From Lachnospiraceae bacterium UBA935 (GTDB lineage Bacteria; Bacillota; Clostridia; Lachnospirales; Lachnospiraceae), in contig DBDJ01000072.1 in the NCBI GenBank assembly GCA_002293525.1, forward strand, positions 105,143-169,142: a stretch of DNA of 64,000 nucleotides. Direction: 5' to 3'. The notes beneath the pieces were generated by a model. The model saw only the letters and a list, made by a program, of their open reading frames with translations, was not told the origin of the DNA and searched no databases. Within the stretch, counting starts at the first letter, position 1. Each line of letters begins with the position of its first letter. The translations under genes were made by a program, and so were the position numbers. This document shows positions 41,866-51,106 of the stretch, piece after piece.

Positions 41866-43542
41866 ATGAATAGAATCGATTTACATGCCCATTCTACCAG
41901 ATCGGACGGAACCCTGTCCCCTGTCGCATTGGTGGAATATGCCGTTCAAAAAGGGCTTTCCGCCATTGCCCTGACCGACCACGATACAGTCGACGGCATC
42001 GACGAAGCCCTTATGGCCGGCCACGAGAAAAACCTCACTGTCATTCCCGGTATTGAATTTTCTACATCCCATGAAGGTACGGATATTCATATTCTGGGGC
42101 TGTTTATTGATCATCACAATGCGTATTTTCAAGGAAGACTCACTAAATTTGTCGAGAGCCGTGTGAGCCGCAACCAGGAAATGTGTGAAAAACTGCAAGC
42201 TGCCGGTATAGACATAACCTATGAAAAACTGGTTGCCGAATATCCCGGCGGCATACTCACCCGTTCCCACTATGCCTCTTATCTCTTGAATCACGGCTAC
42301 ATTCGGAACTACAAGGAAGCTTTTGAACTTTACATCGGCGATGATAAGCCCTGTTTTGTGCCGCGCCATAAAATAACTCCTTTCCGCGCCGTAGAAATCA
42401 TCCTGAAAGGAGAAGGGCTTCCGATTCTGGCTCATCCTTTCCATTATCATCTGAGCGACACCGCCTTGGACAGGCTGACCGGCGACCTCGCCGCCGCAGG
42501 TCTGGCGGGAATTGAGGTGTGTTACAGCACCCATTCGTCGGCCGATGAAAGACAGCTTAAAAAGCTGGCCGCCAAATACCATCTGGCCGTCAGCGGCGGC
42601 AGTGACTTCCATGGTGATGCCAAGCCCGGCTTGGACTTAGGAAATGGTTACGGAAATCTGTTTGTACCGGAAAGCATCCTGGACGGACTGGTTCAGGAAT
42701 GGAACCGGCGCCAGGAATCACCTCAGGACTTCCGCACTCGGAAAATCCTCTTTACCGACCTTGACGGCACCCTCCTAAACGATGCCAAACAAATCAGTCC
42801 CTACACCAGAGAAATTCTGGATGCCTGGAGTCATGCCGGCCATCGGCTGGTTCTTTGTTCCGGCCGGGATATCAACAGTGTGACCGATGTCCGGGACGAA
42901 CTCGGTCTGCACTATCCAGGCATGTTTTTGATCGGTTCTAACGGTGGCCGTATCTATGACTGTGACCGGGAAACATTGATCAATAAGGCTTCCCTGACTA
43001 ATAGTCAGGCCATTGCCATCATCAAGTCAGCCACAGAACACGGCATCCACTGTCATACCTATACAGATACCCATATTATCGCACCAGCCGAAACGGAAGC
43101 CCTGTTCCATTATACACAGATCATCCATACCCCTGTCATCATCGCCGAAGACGTCGGTTCGGTACTGACTGACGAACCAAGCAAATGCATTGCCATCGAG
43201 TCAAGAGACCCGGCCCGGCTGCAACGCTTTCGCGAGTTTATGCAAGCCTCGCTGGGACCGGAAATCGCTATGTTAGTTTCCAGCCCTCATTTCCTGGAAT
43301 TTATCCCGGCTGTCTCCGGAAAAGGCAATGCCCTGCTGAAGCTTTGTGATATCCTGGGGATTCCACCGGCACTTTCTGTAGCTGCCGGTGACCAGGAAAA
43401 TGATCTGAGCATGCTTCAGGCCGCCGGCTACGCTATCGCGATGTCAAACGGTACTGATACGGTAAAAAAAGAAGCGACTGTGGTCACTTCCTTTAACAAT
43501 AACCAAGACGGCCTCGCCCATGCGCTGGTTTCGTTGCTGTAA
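41866..43542 (+). CDS. PHP-domain phosphoesterase fused to a Cof-type HAD hydrolase
   Basis: A 558-residue fusion. The N-terminal part (1-285) is a PHP domain of the RNase AM/YciV type: DLHAHSTRSDGTLSP, LTDHDTVDG, PGIEFST, ILAHPFHY and SGGSDFHG supply the metal ligands. The C-terminal part (about 293-558) is a complete HAD phosphatase of the Cof/YkrA group, with FTDLDGTLL (nucleophile D298), the GSNGGRIYD cap region and AAGDQENDLSMLQAAG. Each domain normally forms its own protein. The start ATG 41866 has AAGAGGA upstream; the frame is open to 41803 but without a site. Combined nucleotide and sugar-phosphate dephosphorylation is only a guess. Confidence 0.85.
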   Translation: MNRIDLHAHSTRSDGTLSPVALVEYAVQKGLSAIALTDHDTVDGIDEALMAGHEKNLTVIPGIEFSTSHEGTDIHILGLFIDHHNAYFQGRLTKFVESRVSRNQEMCEKLQAAGIDITYEKLVAEYPGGILTRSHYASYLLNHGYIRNYKEAFELYIGDDKPCFVPRHKITPFRAVEIILKGEGLPILAHPFHYHLSDTALDRLTGDLAAAGLAGIEVCYSTHSSADERQLKKLAAKYHLAVSGGSDFHGDAKPGLDLGNGYGNLFVPESILDGLVQEWNRRQESPQDFRTRKILFTDLDGTLLNDAKQISPYTREILDAWSHAGHRLVLCSGRDINSVTDVRDELGLHYPGMFLIGSNGGRIYDCDRETLINKASLTNSQAIAIIKSATEHGIHCHTYTDTHIIAPAETEALFHYTQIIHTPVIIAEDVGSVLTDEPSKCIAIESRDPARLQRFREFMQASLGPEIAMLVSSPHFLEFIPAVSGKGNALLKLCDILGIPPALSVAAGDQENDLSMLQAAGYAIAMSNGTDTVKKEATVVTSFNNNQDGLAHALVSLL

Positions 43543-43549
43543 ATAAAAA

Positions 43550-43590
43550 CTGAAAACCCCCAAATACACGGTGAACCTGCGGGTTTTCAG
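43550..43590. terminator. bidirectional terminator
   Basis: CTGAAAACCC (43550-43559) pairs perfectly with GGGTTTTCAG (43581-43590). On the minus strand TTTTTATTT follows, so it mainly ends the 43613-43876 gene while also sitting after the PHP-HAD stop. Confidence 0.85.
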
Positions 43591-43612
43591 CATCAAAAAG
43601 GGAATGGCCAGT

Positions 43613-43876
43613 CTATCCCTGAACGATCAGATATCTCCCGTCGCCGACGGCAAACACTTCATCAGCCTCTATGATTTCGTCCGGTGCGGCTCCTTCCATG
43701 TCAAGGCCTTCTTCTTCAAAATATTCCCAGACCTCCTCTGCCGAATCTACAACCACAGCCATGCATTCCTCAAGAAAAGCTTCTGCTTCATCCAGATTGG
43801 AAGCTACCGGTTCCGAAAAAAGCTGATTCTGTTTTTTTAAAAAACAATTCAATACAATGTCATCAAATTCATCCAT
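43613..43876 (-). CDS. small acidic conserved hypothetical protein
   Basis: An 87-residue, strongly acidic cytosolic protein: MDEFDDIVLNCFLKKQ, then helical EAEAFLEECMAVVVDSAEEV, and an end EVFAVGDGRYLIVQG. Similar small proteins in Lachnospiraceae are sometimes labelled glyoxalase without support; I do not adopt that. AGGAGG stands before the ATG. The gene has its own terminator. Function unknown. Confidence 0.7.
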   Translation of the reverse strand: MDEFDDIVLNCFLKKQNQLFSEPVASNLDEAEAFLEECMAVVVDSAEEVWEYFEEEGLDMEGAAPDEIIEADEVFAVGDGRYLIVQG

Positions 43877-44024
43877 AAAAAACCTCCTGATAATTATATT
43901 AGTATTATTACTTGATAAATACCTGTAATATACTATTCATGAAGATGTATAATGACAGTTTTTATTAATATATCAAATCTACAAAGGAAATGCAATGCGA
44001 AAATCAGAAAGATCAGCACACAGA

Positions 44025-45065
44025 TCAATCGAGTTTATTAACTTCAAAAGTTTTTTTGTTTACAACATAAGTACCTTCTTCAGATAAAACATGAAGTTCT
44101 GGATAATCTTGAAAAGCTTTGATGCCATAGGTAACCATGTCAGCAACTTTTTGTTTGTTTTCCCCTTTCCAATCTATTTTGTAAAGGCAATTATTATCAT
44201 ATTCATTGGAATAGTAGATATAATCATTGTCGAAATGAAACGCATATGCGGCATCGTCTGTTATTTTACGCTGGCTGAAGTCATCCAAATCCATCGCATA
44301 AATACGATTGTTATCTCTGGGATTCAAAAATAACAATTGATTTTTCGATAGCATGATACTCCTTGTCATGACATCCGGAATAAGGAAAGATTCTTTTGTA
44401 TTAACGTCAATCCTTATCACTTGAAATCGAGCATCAACATAATAAATATGCTTTCCATCAAAAGCCAGTTGACTTATACTGCCGGCTGACTCAATAATAG
44501 TTTCTGACCTTCCATTCTTCCGGCTGACTATTTTGACTGCACAACCAGTCATAGTATTCTCAATCAGATAGATATTCTCATCATCCAGAAAAAAGCTCAT
44601 AATAGAACTGTAAGCTGCTTTCTCCTTTTCAGTGCGCATAACACCAAGAAAACTATCTTTAACTAGACTTGTATCTTCGTCATAGATTATTTTTTCGTTA
44701 TAAGTATCCCAATCAATTTCTACAATAGAAGTTTTATTAGGCAAGACCCCCGCCTGAGTATAGTCTTGTTCTTTTTTAATATAGTAGAGATTATTGTCAT
44801 AAATGTAAAAATAATTTCCCGTATCAGACAAACCTTTCAGCGGATTTCTTATGGCATTTTGCTTGTCTTTTGTGTTCTTATACTGTGCGATGATCTGAAT
44901 CTCATTGCGGCTTGGAATATAAAATATTGCATCGCTATTCTCTGAACATATGGCATCAACCTGCATGTTATAAACAGGGAACTCTTCATTTACTTTCTTT
45001 GTTTTGTTACAACTGGTCTGAAAAAAAGATAATAAAGTAATAAATAGTATGATTGCTCTCTTCAT
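44025..45065 (-). CDS. lipoprotein with beta-propeller-like repeats (DUF5050-like)
   Basis: A 346-residue exported lipoprotein. The signal peptide ends in a lipobox-like SFFQTSC (Cys about 19). The rest consists of short repeats of the form NxIYxxD/YYIKKE and YYVDARFQVIRIDV, YYSNEYDNNCLYKIDWKG, which is how DUF5050-type propellers look. It is last in a five- or six-gene minus-strand operon and overlaps the upstream permease stop by 4 bases. It would sit on the outer face of the membrane next to the ABC transporter. Composition is AT-rich. Role unknown. Confidence 0.75.
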   Translation of the reverse strand: MKRAIILFITLLSFFQTSCNKTKKVNEEFPVYNMQVDAICSENSDAIFYIPSRNEIQIIAQYKNTKDKQNAIRNPLKGLSDTGNYFYIYDNNLYYIKKEQDYTQAGVLPNKTSIVEIDWDTYNEKIIYDEDTSLVKDSFLGVMRTEKEKAAYSSIMSFFLDDENIYLIENTMTGCAVKIVSRKNGRSETIIESAGSISQLAFDGKHIYYVDARFQVIRIDVNTKESFLIPDVMTRSIMLSKNQLLFLNPRDNNRIYAMDLDDFSQRKITDDAAYAFHFDNDYIYYSNEYDNNCLYKIDWKGENKQKVADMVTYGIKAFQDYPELHVLSEEGTYVVNKKTFEVNKLD

Positions 45066-46204
45066 GGATTAACCTGTTTCCTTCTTCTAATTTGGTAATT
45101 AATATATTTCTTGAACACCAGCAATATAATTACATAAGATATGACGAACAGCAAAGCAATCATTATCGCTGTTTCGAGTTCAGATACTGATCTGTATACT
45201 ATAATTTCAGACATGCCGTCAGCACTTTCCGCCAACTCATCTCCTTTGAAGAAGCCGCTGCCAATCATAAAGCTCAAAGGCAATGGCAGAATATAGGCAA
45301 CCCATCTGGCGGCAAGCCCAAAATAAGGTATAAGAACGACAGCTGAGCCAAAAAACAAAGTCAAGACTGTTTTTTTTGTATACACTGACGCAAACATTAT
45401 AATCACTGCTAAAAACAAATGGCCGATAATTCTAAAAAAAGACATTCCGATATATGCCTCCAATAAACTCAAGTTTTTGATGGAACTATGATAATACTCT
45501 AGACTTTGCAAAGGATAATGTCCATCTTCTAACCCATAGTGAAGCGAAAAAAAGGCGTAATCCAAAAAGCTGAAAAACAGACTTAGAATAACAACCATAC
45601 CAAAAGCCAGCAAGATCTTTTTCCCAACCAAGTTCGCCCTGCCCTTTTTACTGCTTAACAATATTGCATCCATTTTACTTTCATATTCCTGACAGAATAT
45701 GGGCGTAATCAGCAACAATAACAGTAAGAATAGCGGTAAATCTAGCCGTTCATGAGCTAATAGGGCGTTCCATCCGTCAGTATATAGAAAATAGCGGTTG
45801 TCGGGATTTTCTCTGATATACATATACTGATCATAAAGTATCAGAAACCCGCCTTCTTTTTCAATTTGCCCCTCAAATGACTGGGTCATGTAATCCAGCT
45901 CCGATTTCGACATGGCTTGTTTATTGAGGACACTATTATAATACGCCAAGTACAAGTTTTCCAGCTCGATTTTGGCTCCTGATATTTTTTCTGATTCTTC
46001 CCTCAAAAATCTCTGGGTTTTTTCTGTCAAAGCTCCCTTTATCGGTTCCAGATAAAACAAATAATCACTCTTGTTCTCTTGCAAGGCGGCACCATCGTCA
46101 GTTAATAACAAACCGATCATTTTAAGAATCATCAAAAAGATAATAAACCACAGTCCTTTTTGAAAAATCAGTATTTTTTTCATTTCGAATATAAATTCTC
46201 GCAT
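45062..46204 (-). CDS. ABC-2-like permease, second of two
   Basis: A 380-residue membrane protein. Helix 1 (about residues 13-31) is followed by an extracytoplasmic loop of about 120 residues, and then five helices packed from residue 140 on (LPLFLLLLLLITPIFCQEYESKMD is typical of ABC-2 permeases with the CQEYE element). ATG 46204 is chosen because GGAG stands 6 bases before it. It starts 2 bases after the previous gene ends. The pair with 46206-47399 probably forms the heterodimeric membrane part of one exporter. Confidence 0.78.
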   Translation of the reverse strand: MREFIFEMKKILIFQKGLWFIIFLMILKMIGLLLTDDGAALQENKSDYLFYLEPIKGALTEKTQRFLREESEKISGAKIELENLYLAYYNSVLNKQAMSKSELDYMTQSFEGQIEKEGGFLILYDQYMYIRENPDNRYFLYTDGWNALLAHERLDLPLFLLLLLLITPIFCQEYESKMDAILLSSKKGRANLVGKKILLAFGMVVILSLFFSFLDYAFFSLHYGLEDGHYPLQSLEYYHSSIKNLSLLEAYIGMSFFRIIGHLFLAVIIMFASVYTKKTVLTLFFGSAVVLIPYFGLAARWVAYILPLPLSFMIGSGFFKGDELAESADGMSEIIVYRSVSELETAIMIALLFVISYVIILLVFKKYINYQIRRRKQVNP

Positions 46205-46205
46205 C

Positions 46206-47399
46206 TCATCTCCTTCCCCCTGTAAGCCACGCATTGTTTTTATTTACTCTGATTGTCGTCAGAATAAAAACTCCGAAAAACAACGCCACAGATAGAATCA
46301 CGCCAACATATTCATGGACGGGAAAATCCATGATCCTAATTAAGTTAGTATGTCTAAACAACTCCCTGTTCACAATCAGATCAAAAGGATTGAAGTGTTT
46401 TGTTGTCGCAAGTTCGTCAGCAAGCATCATAGAAAACAGGGCACCCAGACTTATGACATATGGCAGAAGGGCTTTCTTAAAAAGAGAGGAAATAAAGAGA
46501 ATTACTGCAGAAACAGCCTGCATTCCTAATATTTTCACTCCTGCAGATACAATTATATATTCCCACATAGTGATATCTAAAGGCGTCAGCATAAAATCCC
46601 TTAACGCATAGAGATTATTAGTAAGTCCAGTTAAGCCAAAAAAAGCGGCAAAGGCAAAAAAATCAGTGATCGTAAACCATATGCAAATACCCGTTACAAA
46701 AAAGCAAGCACTTGCAATTTTAGCTCTGACCGTCTTTTTGCCTCCTTTCTTACTTATGGACAAAATCAGATTCATCTCTGTCTCTTTTTCTGCCACAAAT
46801 ACCGGAACTATGGCCACAATAACTGTCAATAAAATGAGAAAAGATGAAAAATCATAACTAAACAGGTTGTCATACATTTCGGTATTGTAAAAATTATTAA
46901 TCTGCCTGCCTTCATAAAGGGATGCAATCTTTAAACTGCTTCGATATTGATAGACATTGTCTATCGAACTAAAAAAAATCATATTCTGCTTGGCATTGTT
47001 GGCAATTTCCAATGCCTTCTCCCGATATGTATATGCATATTCCATAGGTCGGACAAAACCAAGATCCAGCATTCGATAATCTCCGAATTCATATCCCGTA
47101 AAAGTATCTGGGTCATATTCGGTATTGAAGGTTCTCTCGACTACGCAAGCCTGATAGAGGGGGGAATAAATCTCCATCAGCCTGTTAATTTTTTCAATGG
47201 TAATCTCGCCTTTATAATTTTCCTCATATAAATCCCAGAAGGCTTTACTCCATGAGTCATCCTTTTCAGTTGAAAAAACATGGCTGGTTTCATAATAACC
47301 ATATATTGAAATGACATTTACCAGAGTAAATGCGAAAATTATTACAATGAGATAACGTTTCAAATAATTTTTTCTGATTTCATATCCAATTATTTTCAT
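46206..47399 (-). CDS. ABC-2-like permease, first of two
   Basis: A 397-residue membrane protein with the same topology as the next gene: one N-terminal helix (about 14-34), a long extracytoplasmic loop (about 35-160), then about five helices. VPVFVAEKETEMNLILSISKKG corresponds to the CQEYESKMD segment of its partner. The start ATG 47399 overlaps the ATPase stop (ATGA). It is likely the membrane partner of the upstream ATPase. The substrate cannot be read. Confidence 0.78.
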   Translation of the reverse strand: MKIIGYEIRKNYLKRYLIVIIFAFTLVNVISIYGYYETSHVFSTEKDDSWSKAFWDLYEENYKGEITIEKINRLMEIYSPLYQACVVERTFNTEYDPDTFTGYEFGDYRMLDLGFVRPMEYAYTYREKALEIANNAKQNMIFFSSIDNVYQYRSSLKIASLYEGRQINNFYNTEMYDNLFSYDFSSFLILLTVIVAIVPVFVAEKETEMNLILSISKKGGKKTVRAKIASACFFVTGICIWFTITDFFAFAAFFGLTGLTNNLYALRDFMLTPLDITMWEYIIVSAGVKILGMQAVSAVILFISSLFKKALLPYVISLGALFSMMLADELATTKHFNPFDLIVNRELFRHTNLIRIMDFPVHEYVGVILSVALFFGVFILTTIRVNKNNAWLTGGRR

Positions 47400-48268
47400 C
47401 TGCTTGCACCCGCTTCGCAATGATACAGGAATACATCTTCAAGATTAGGGGCAATAGGAACTGCCGCGGCGCAGGGCTTTTCCGCGCTGATAATCCTCAG
47501 AACGTAATGCCCTTCGTTAAAAACAATGTTTCCGATGCTGTATTTGTCTAAATACATCTGGCTGTTCTCGGCATCAACCTGAACTTCCCATATTTTATGT
47601 CTTATTTCCTCCATCAGCACAGTCGGTTTATTCTGTTTGATCAAGATGCCCTCGCGCAGCAAAATGACTTCATTGGATATATATTCAATATCCGAGACGA
47701 TATGGGTAGCCAGCAACACGATCCTGTCCTTAGAGAATTTGGATATAAGGTTTCTGAAGCGAATTCTCTCTTTAGGATCCAGTCCTGCCGTAGGCTCATC
47801 CAATATTAAAATCCCCGGGTCGTTGACCATGGCCTGGGCTATTCCCAGCCGCTGCCTCATTCCGCCGGAAAAAGTACCTATTTTCTTATTAGCTACATCG
47901 GAAAGATTAACCATTTCCAGTAATTTGGCGATCCGTTCCGCCCCGACTTTCTCCGGAACCCCTTTGATCGCACAAATATACCTAAGGAATTCTAAAGCCT
48001 TGAAGTTTTTATAAAACTGCGGGAACTGCGGAAGATATCCAATGGCAGAGATGAAATCCACTCCCATTTTCTTCACATTTATCCCGTTATAGAGAATCCT
48101 TCCTTCATTCGCATTCAGGATTCCCGCAATTATATTGATTAAAGTAGTTTTTCCGGCCCCATTCTGACCTAATAAGCCATAAACGCCTTCTTTAAGTGTT
48201 GCCGTAAAGTCTATTAGAGCTTTTTTATCTTGATAGCTTTTGGATATTCCCTCCAGTTTAAGTATCAT
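47396..48268 (-). CDS. ABC transporter ATP-binding protein
   Basis: A 290-residue ATPase. Walker A GQNGAGKTT (about 35-43), signature FSGGMRQRLG, Walker B ILILDEPTAGLDP and switch His in LATHIVSD are all intact. The C-terminal 80 residues form an extension found in ABC-2 exporter ATPases. Together with two permeases and two lipoproteins it makes an export-type ABC cassette. It is 11 bases downstream of the large lipoprotein gene. Confidence 0.92.
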   Translation of the reverse strand: MILKLEGISKSYQDKKALIDFTATLKEGVYGLLGQNGAGKTTLINIIAGILNANEGRILYNGINVKKMGVDFISAIGYLPQFPQFYKNFKALEFLRYICAIKGVPEKVGAERIAKLLEMVNLSDVANKKIGTFSGGMRQRLGIAQAMVNDPGILILDEPTAGLDPKERIRFRNLISKFSKDRIVLLATHIVSDIEYISNEVILLREGILIKQNKPTVLMEEIRHKIWEVQVDAENSQMYLDKYSIGNIVFNEGHYVLRIISAEKPCAAAVPIAPNLEDVFLYHCEAGASR

Positions 48269-48279
48269 ATGCTTTCCTC

Positions 48280-50454
48280 TTAAAATTTATCTATCGCCAT
48301 GACTGGATCAGTATTGTTAAAAGCAGACAATGCAATAAATGTTCTGCTGTCATCAAAGATGGCAATCTGCGTTTTCACATATTGCTCCGAACTGGCTCCG
48401 ATATCCTGACTCATTTCTTGGATCATCTCACCTGTTTTACTGTCATAAACCCTGAAAATAATTTTTCCGCCTTTATTCTGACATGACATAAAATAATTGC
48501 CTTTATCAGATAGAAATATATTCGACCCTTCGCTTTTTTCCAACAGATTATGCCGCCGGATTTGTCCGGTAGAACTATCAATAATGATTACCTGACCGAC
48601 CGGCTCGCCGGTTCCGACCGGATATATTCCTTCGCTAAAAGCAACACAATCATCCGAAACAGCCATGTTCTGCAACTGTGGCAAGCCAGCCTTTTCAGTC
48701 ACTGTCCCAGATCCTGTAACCGGTACATAACCAAAGACGGGCTGATCGATACCGTTTTCCGCAAAATTTGTTCCCATAAATGCAAGTTTGTTGTCATTGT
48801 CAAAAAATTTAATATCAATTAAGGTAGCAATATTTTCCGCGCTCAGATTTAATAGCGACTGCATTGTTCCCGTATTTAAATCATAGAGCACTATTTCTTG
48901 CTCTGTTGCATAAGCTATTTTTTGCCCGGACTTGGTGATGGCGGCCATTCTGGGCGCTTTGCTTGTTAATTCATTTAAGTCAAGCTGTTGAATCAAATTA
49001 AGCTCTTTATCATAATAAACTGCTTTTAAGTATCTTTGACTATCACGAATCTCAGAACCTGTAACACAATAGCCGTTCTCGGTCACAGAATAGGACTCAG
49101 GAGGCACGAAACCGTTTAATGGAGTTTCGGCTACTATTTTCTGATTATATACGTCAAATATGTAAAGTTTGTCAGATTTTACAAATATTTTACCATCGCC
49201 GGCACCAAAAATGCTCTTTTCCCGGTTGTTTATTCCAACAAAGGGGTTAGATCCCTGAATATCCGTATTATCTATTGTACCATACTGGCTGTTAGATTCC
49301 ACATAACCACCCGCCGTTGTTTCCTGATTTATTTCACTACTGTTTTCTGACGGTTCTTTTTCTGCTTCAGTAACATTTTCCTCCGGAAGCTCCTCTTCTC
49401 TGATCAGCAGCATGGACTCTGTTTTTAGATAAAAGTCCTCACCCTCAATAGGAATTGAAATGCTGTACAGGATATGATTTCCTTCTAACCGGCTGACATC
49501 AAGACCCATTTTATATACTGCCATACTGCCCCTGACCGTACGCCATTCTAAGTAATCTTCTCCTTTGATCGCGATAGGATGGTGATCCAGATAAAATGTT
49601 GTCCGGTAAGCAGTTCCTTCTTTTCCCATGCCCTTGAAAATCAAGTCGACATTTTCCTTTTCCACGGCCATGATCCTTACATTATTAAATTGTTCATAAT
49701 TATCTTCTTCATAAAGCTCGGTTATAATTTCTATATCCAGCCGGTTGCCATCTTCCTTCGCATATTGTTCTCGCACGGCTGTCGTTATTTCCTCTTCTAT
49801 ATACGACACATTGCTCAGAAGTTCTTCCCCCATTAAATTTTCTTTTTCGGTATTGCTTAAGTCTTCAAGAAAGATCAGTTTGTTCGGTGCTGTTGCAGTT
49901 ATGCCGTGATTGAAGCCAAAATTAATATTGCTGGCATCCGGAATAAAACTGGGCTGATACATTCCACAGATATAGACAGTCAGTTCGTCGCCTTTATTTC
50001 CCTGTGACGGTGTAAATATGATCTGGAATTCCTTAAATTCCTTAGCTTCCAAATTTATCGTCTGGCAATATCGGTATTCCGATCCGACTGCTTCGGTCTT
50101 GAATGGCTGGGGGATGCCCTCAAGAAATACGAAGAAGCCATATTCCAAAGCCTTATCGTTACCATTATCCAAAAAATAGTCTACCACCACTTCCCCGCCG
50201 TTATATTCAAAGTTTATCGGCCCGTCTTCTGTAAGGGATCTCATGGGGCCGAATCCTTCTTGACTCACTATTTGCGATTCACTTGCTTCCCTGCTGAGAT
50301 CAAAAGGATTTTCCTCCGGTACTCCTTCCTCCAGCGCTCCTTCTTCCGATATTGCTTCAGCAGATCCCTCTGACAAAGAATCGACTGACAGATCATTGTT
50401 ACATCCTGTAAGCATGATACTTACAAATAATAAGCTTATAAAAATTTTTTTCAA
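48280..50454 (-). CDS. large lipoprotein with C-terminal beta-propeller-like region
   Basis: A lipoprotein of about 724 residues. The start is TTG 50454, since GGGAGGAG stands just upstream and the signal peptide LKKIFISLLFVSIMLTGC begins there; the frame is open to 50532. After the lipid-anchored Cys comes an acidic linker, a domain of about 300 residues with no recognised family, an acidic Ser/Glu linker (about 370-400), and a WD/YncE-like propeller (KLYIFDVYNQKIVAETPL, IVLYDLNTGTM). It is the first cistron after the small secreted-protein gene and its terminator. It could be a receptor or assembly factor for the ABC system. Confidence 0.75.
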   Translation of the reverse strand: MKKIFISLLFVSIMLTGCNNDLSVDSLSEGSAEAISEEGALEEGVPEENPFDLSREASESQIVSQEGFGPMRSLTEDGPINFEYNGGEVVVDYFLDNGNDKALEYGFFVFLEGIPQPFKTEAVGSEYRYCQTINLEAKEFKEFQIIFTPSQGNKGDELTVYICGMYQPSFIPDASNINFGFNHGITATAPNKLIFLEDLSNTEKENLMGEELLSNVSYIEEEITTAVREQYAKEDGNRLDIEIITELYEEDNYEQFNNVRIMAVEKENVDLIFKGMGKEGTAYRTTFYLDHHPIAIKGEDYLEWRTVRGSMAVYKMGLDVSRLEGNHILYSISIPIEGEDFYLKTESMLLIREEELPEENVTEAEKEPSENSSEINQETTAGGYVESNSQYGTIDNTDIQGSNPFVGINNREKSIFGAGDGKIFVKSDKLYIFDVYNQKIVAETPLNGFVPPESYSVTENGYCVTGSEIRDSQRYLKAVYYDKELNLIQQLDLNELTSKAPRMAAITKSGQKIAYATEQEIVLYDLNTGTMQSLLNLSAENIATLIDIKFFDNDNKLAFMGTNFAENGIDQPVFGYVPVTGSGTVTEKAGLPQLQNMAVSDDCVAFSEGIYPVGTGEPVGQVIIIDSSTGQIRRHNLLEKSEGSNIFLSDKGNYFMSCQNKGGKIIFRVYDSKTGEMIQEMSQDIGASSEQYVKTQIAIFDDSRTFIALSAFNNTDPVMAIDKF

Positions 50455-50515
50455 CTTATTTCTCCTCCCGATCGTATTAATTTTATTTAATATATTTAAG
50501 AATACTATGATACTC

Positions 50516-50550
50516 AAAAGAACCACTCCCACCTGAGGAGTGGTTCTAAA
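50516..50550 (-). terminator. terminator between the secreted-protein gene and the ABC operon
   Basis: AGAACCACTCC (50519-50529) pairs perfectly with GGAGTGGTTCT (50537-50547), and TTTT follows on the minus strand. Partial readthrough would give much secreted product and little transporter. Confidence 0.88.
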
Positions 50551-50596
50551 AGTTACTTAGTAATAATACAGATAAAAATTAATTAGAGATAACAAA

Positions 50597-50971
50597 TTAA
50601 TAAACGGTAACAGTGCGGCATACATACGCATTGGTCCCTCTGACTTCATGTGCTACCCATACAGCGCAGGGATATGGATAATTTGATGCTCCTGTAACGA
50701 TATATAGACCTACTGCACCGTATCCACTATACACTGTGTATGATTCATAAGTTGAACCAGTATTATTATTCTGAAGCTCAACGGTCATTACTAATCTTCC
50801 GGTTCCGTCGTTTTTATCTATTGTTGTCTCGGCATCATATCCATAATTATAACCCCTTAATGTTCCGTACTTGCCGGCATCAGTAGATGCACTGGCCGCC
50901 ATAGCAGAAATAGACGCAAGTGACATAATCATTACTACGGTGATTATCATAGCTGTTATTCTTTTTTTCAT
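50597..50971 (-). CDS. small secreted protein, possible export substrate or effector
   Basis: A 124-residue protein with a clear signal peptide (ITAMIITVVMIMSLASISAMAA, cleavage near 25-28). The mature part of about 96 residues is beta-rich, Tyr/Gly/Thr-rich, with GYNYGYD, VELQNNNTGSTYESY and two cysteines (CAVW, VCRTVTVY) that could form a disulfide. It has AGGAGGT before the ATG. Size and beta-rich form recall lactococcin-972-like secreted proteins, which also travel with ABC genes, but diagnostic residues are not convincing. It lies upstream of the lipoprotein/ABC operon. Confidence 0.75.
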   Translation of the reverse strand: MKKRITAMIITVVMIMSLASISAMAASASTDAGKYGTLRGYNYGYDAETTIDKNDGTGRLVMTVELQNNNTGSTYESYTVYSGYGAVGLYIVTGASNYPYPCAVWVAHEVRGTNAYVCRTVTVY

Positions 50972-51064
50972 GGTTTTACCTCCTGTAATTTAAAATTAAT
51001 TGTCATCCATGTGCTCTCTTACTTGAAAGCCATGCCTTTGTCGTGTGACTTGCCTATATTATCC

Positions 51065-51106
51065 TTAAAATTCCAGATTCGTAGGCGGACTTTTCTCATG
51101 TAGCAT
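51065..51106 (-). CDS. possible 13-codon micro-ORF in the leader
   Basis: ATG at 51106 is preceded by AAGGAG with good spacing. It encodes MLHEKSPPTNLEF and stops about 94 bases before the secreted-protein gene. It may be a leader peptide that tunes the downstream gene, or chance. Confidence 0.35.
   Translation of the reverse strand: MLHEKSPPTNLEF

Noticed and set aside
43613..43876. Glyoxalase label for the small acidic protein
   Set aside because: No glyoxalase metal ligands or fold elements are visible in 87 residues.
50597..50971. Assigning the secreted protein to the lactococcin 972 family
   Set aside because: Size and context fit, but the conserved aromatic and histidine pattern of that family is not evident by eye.
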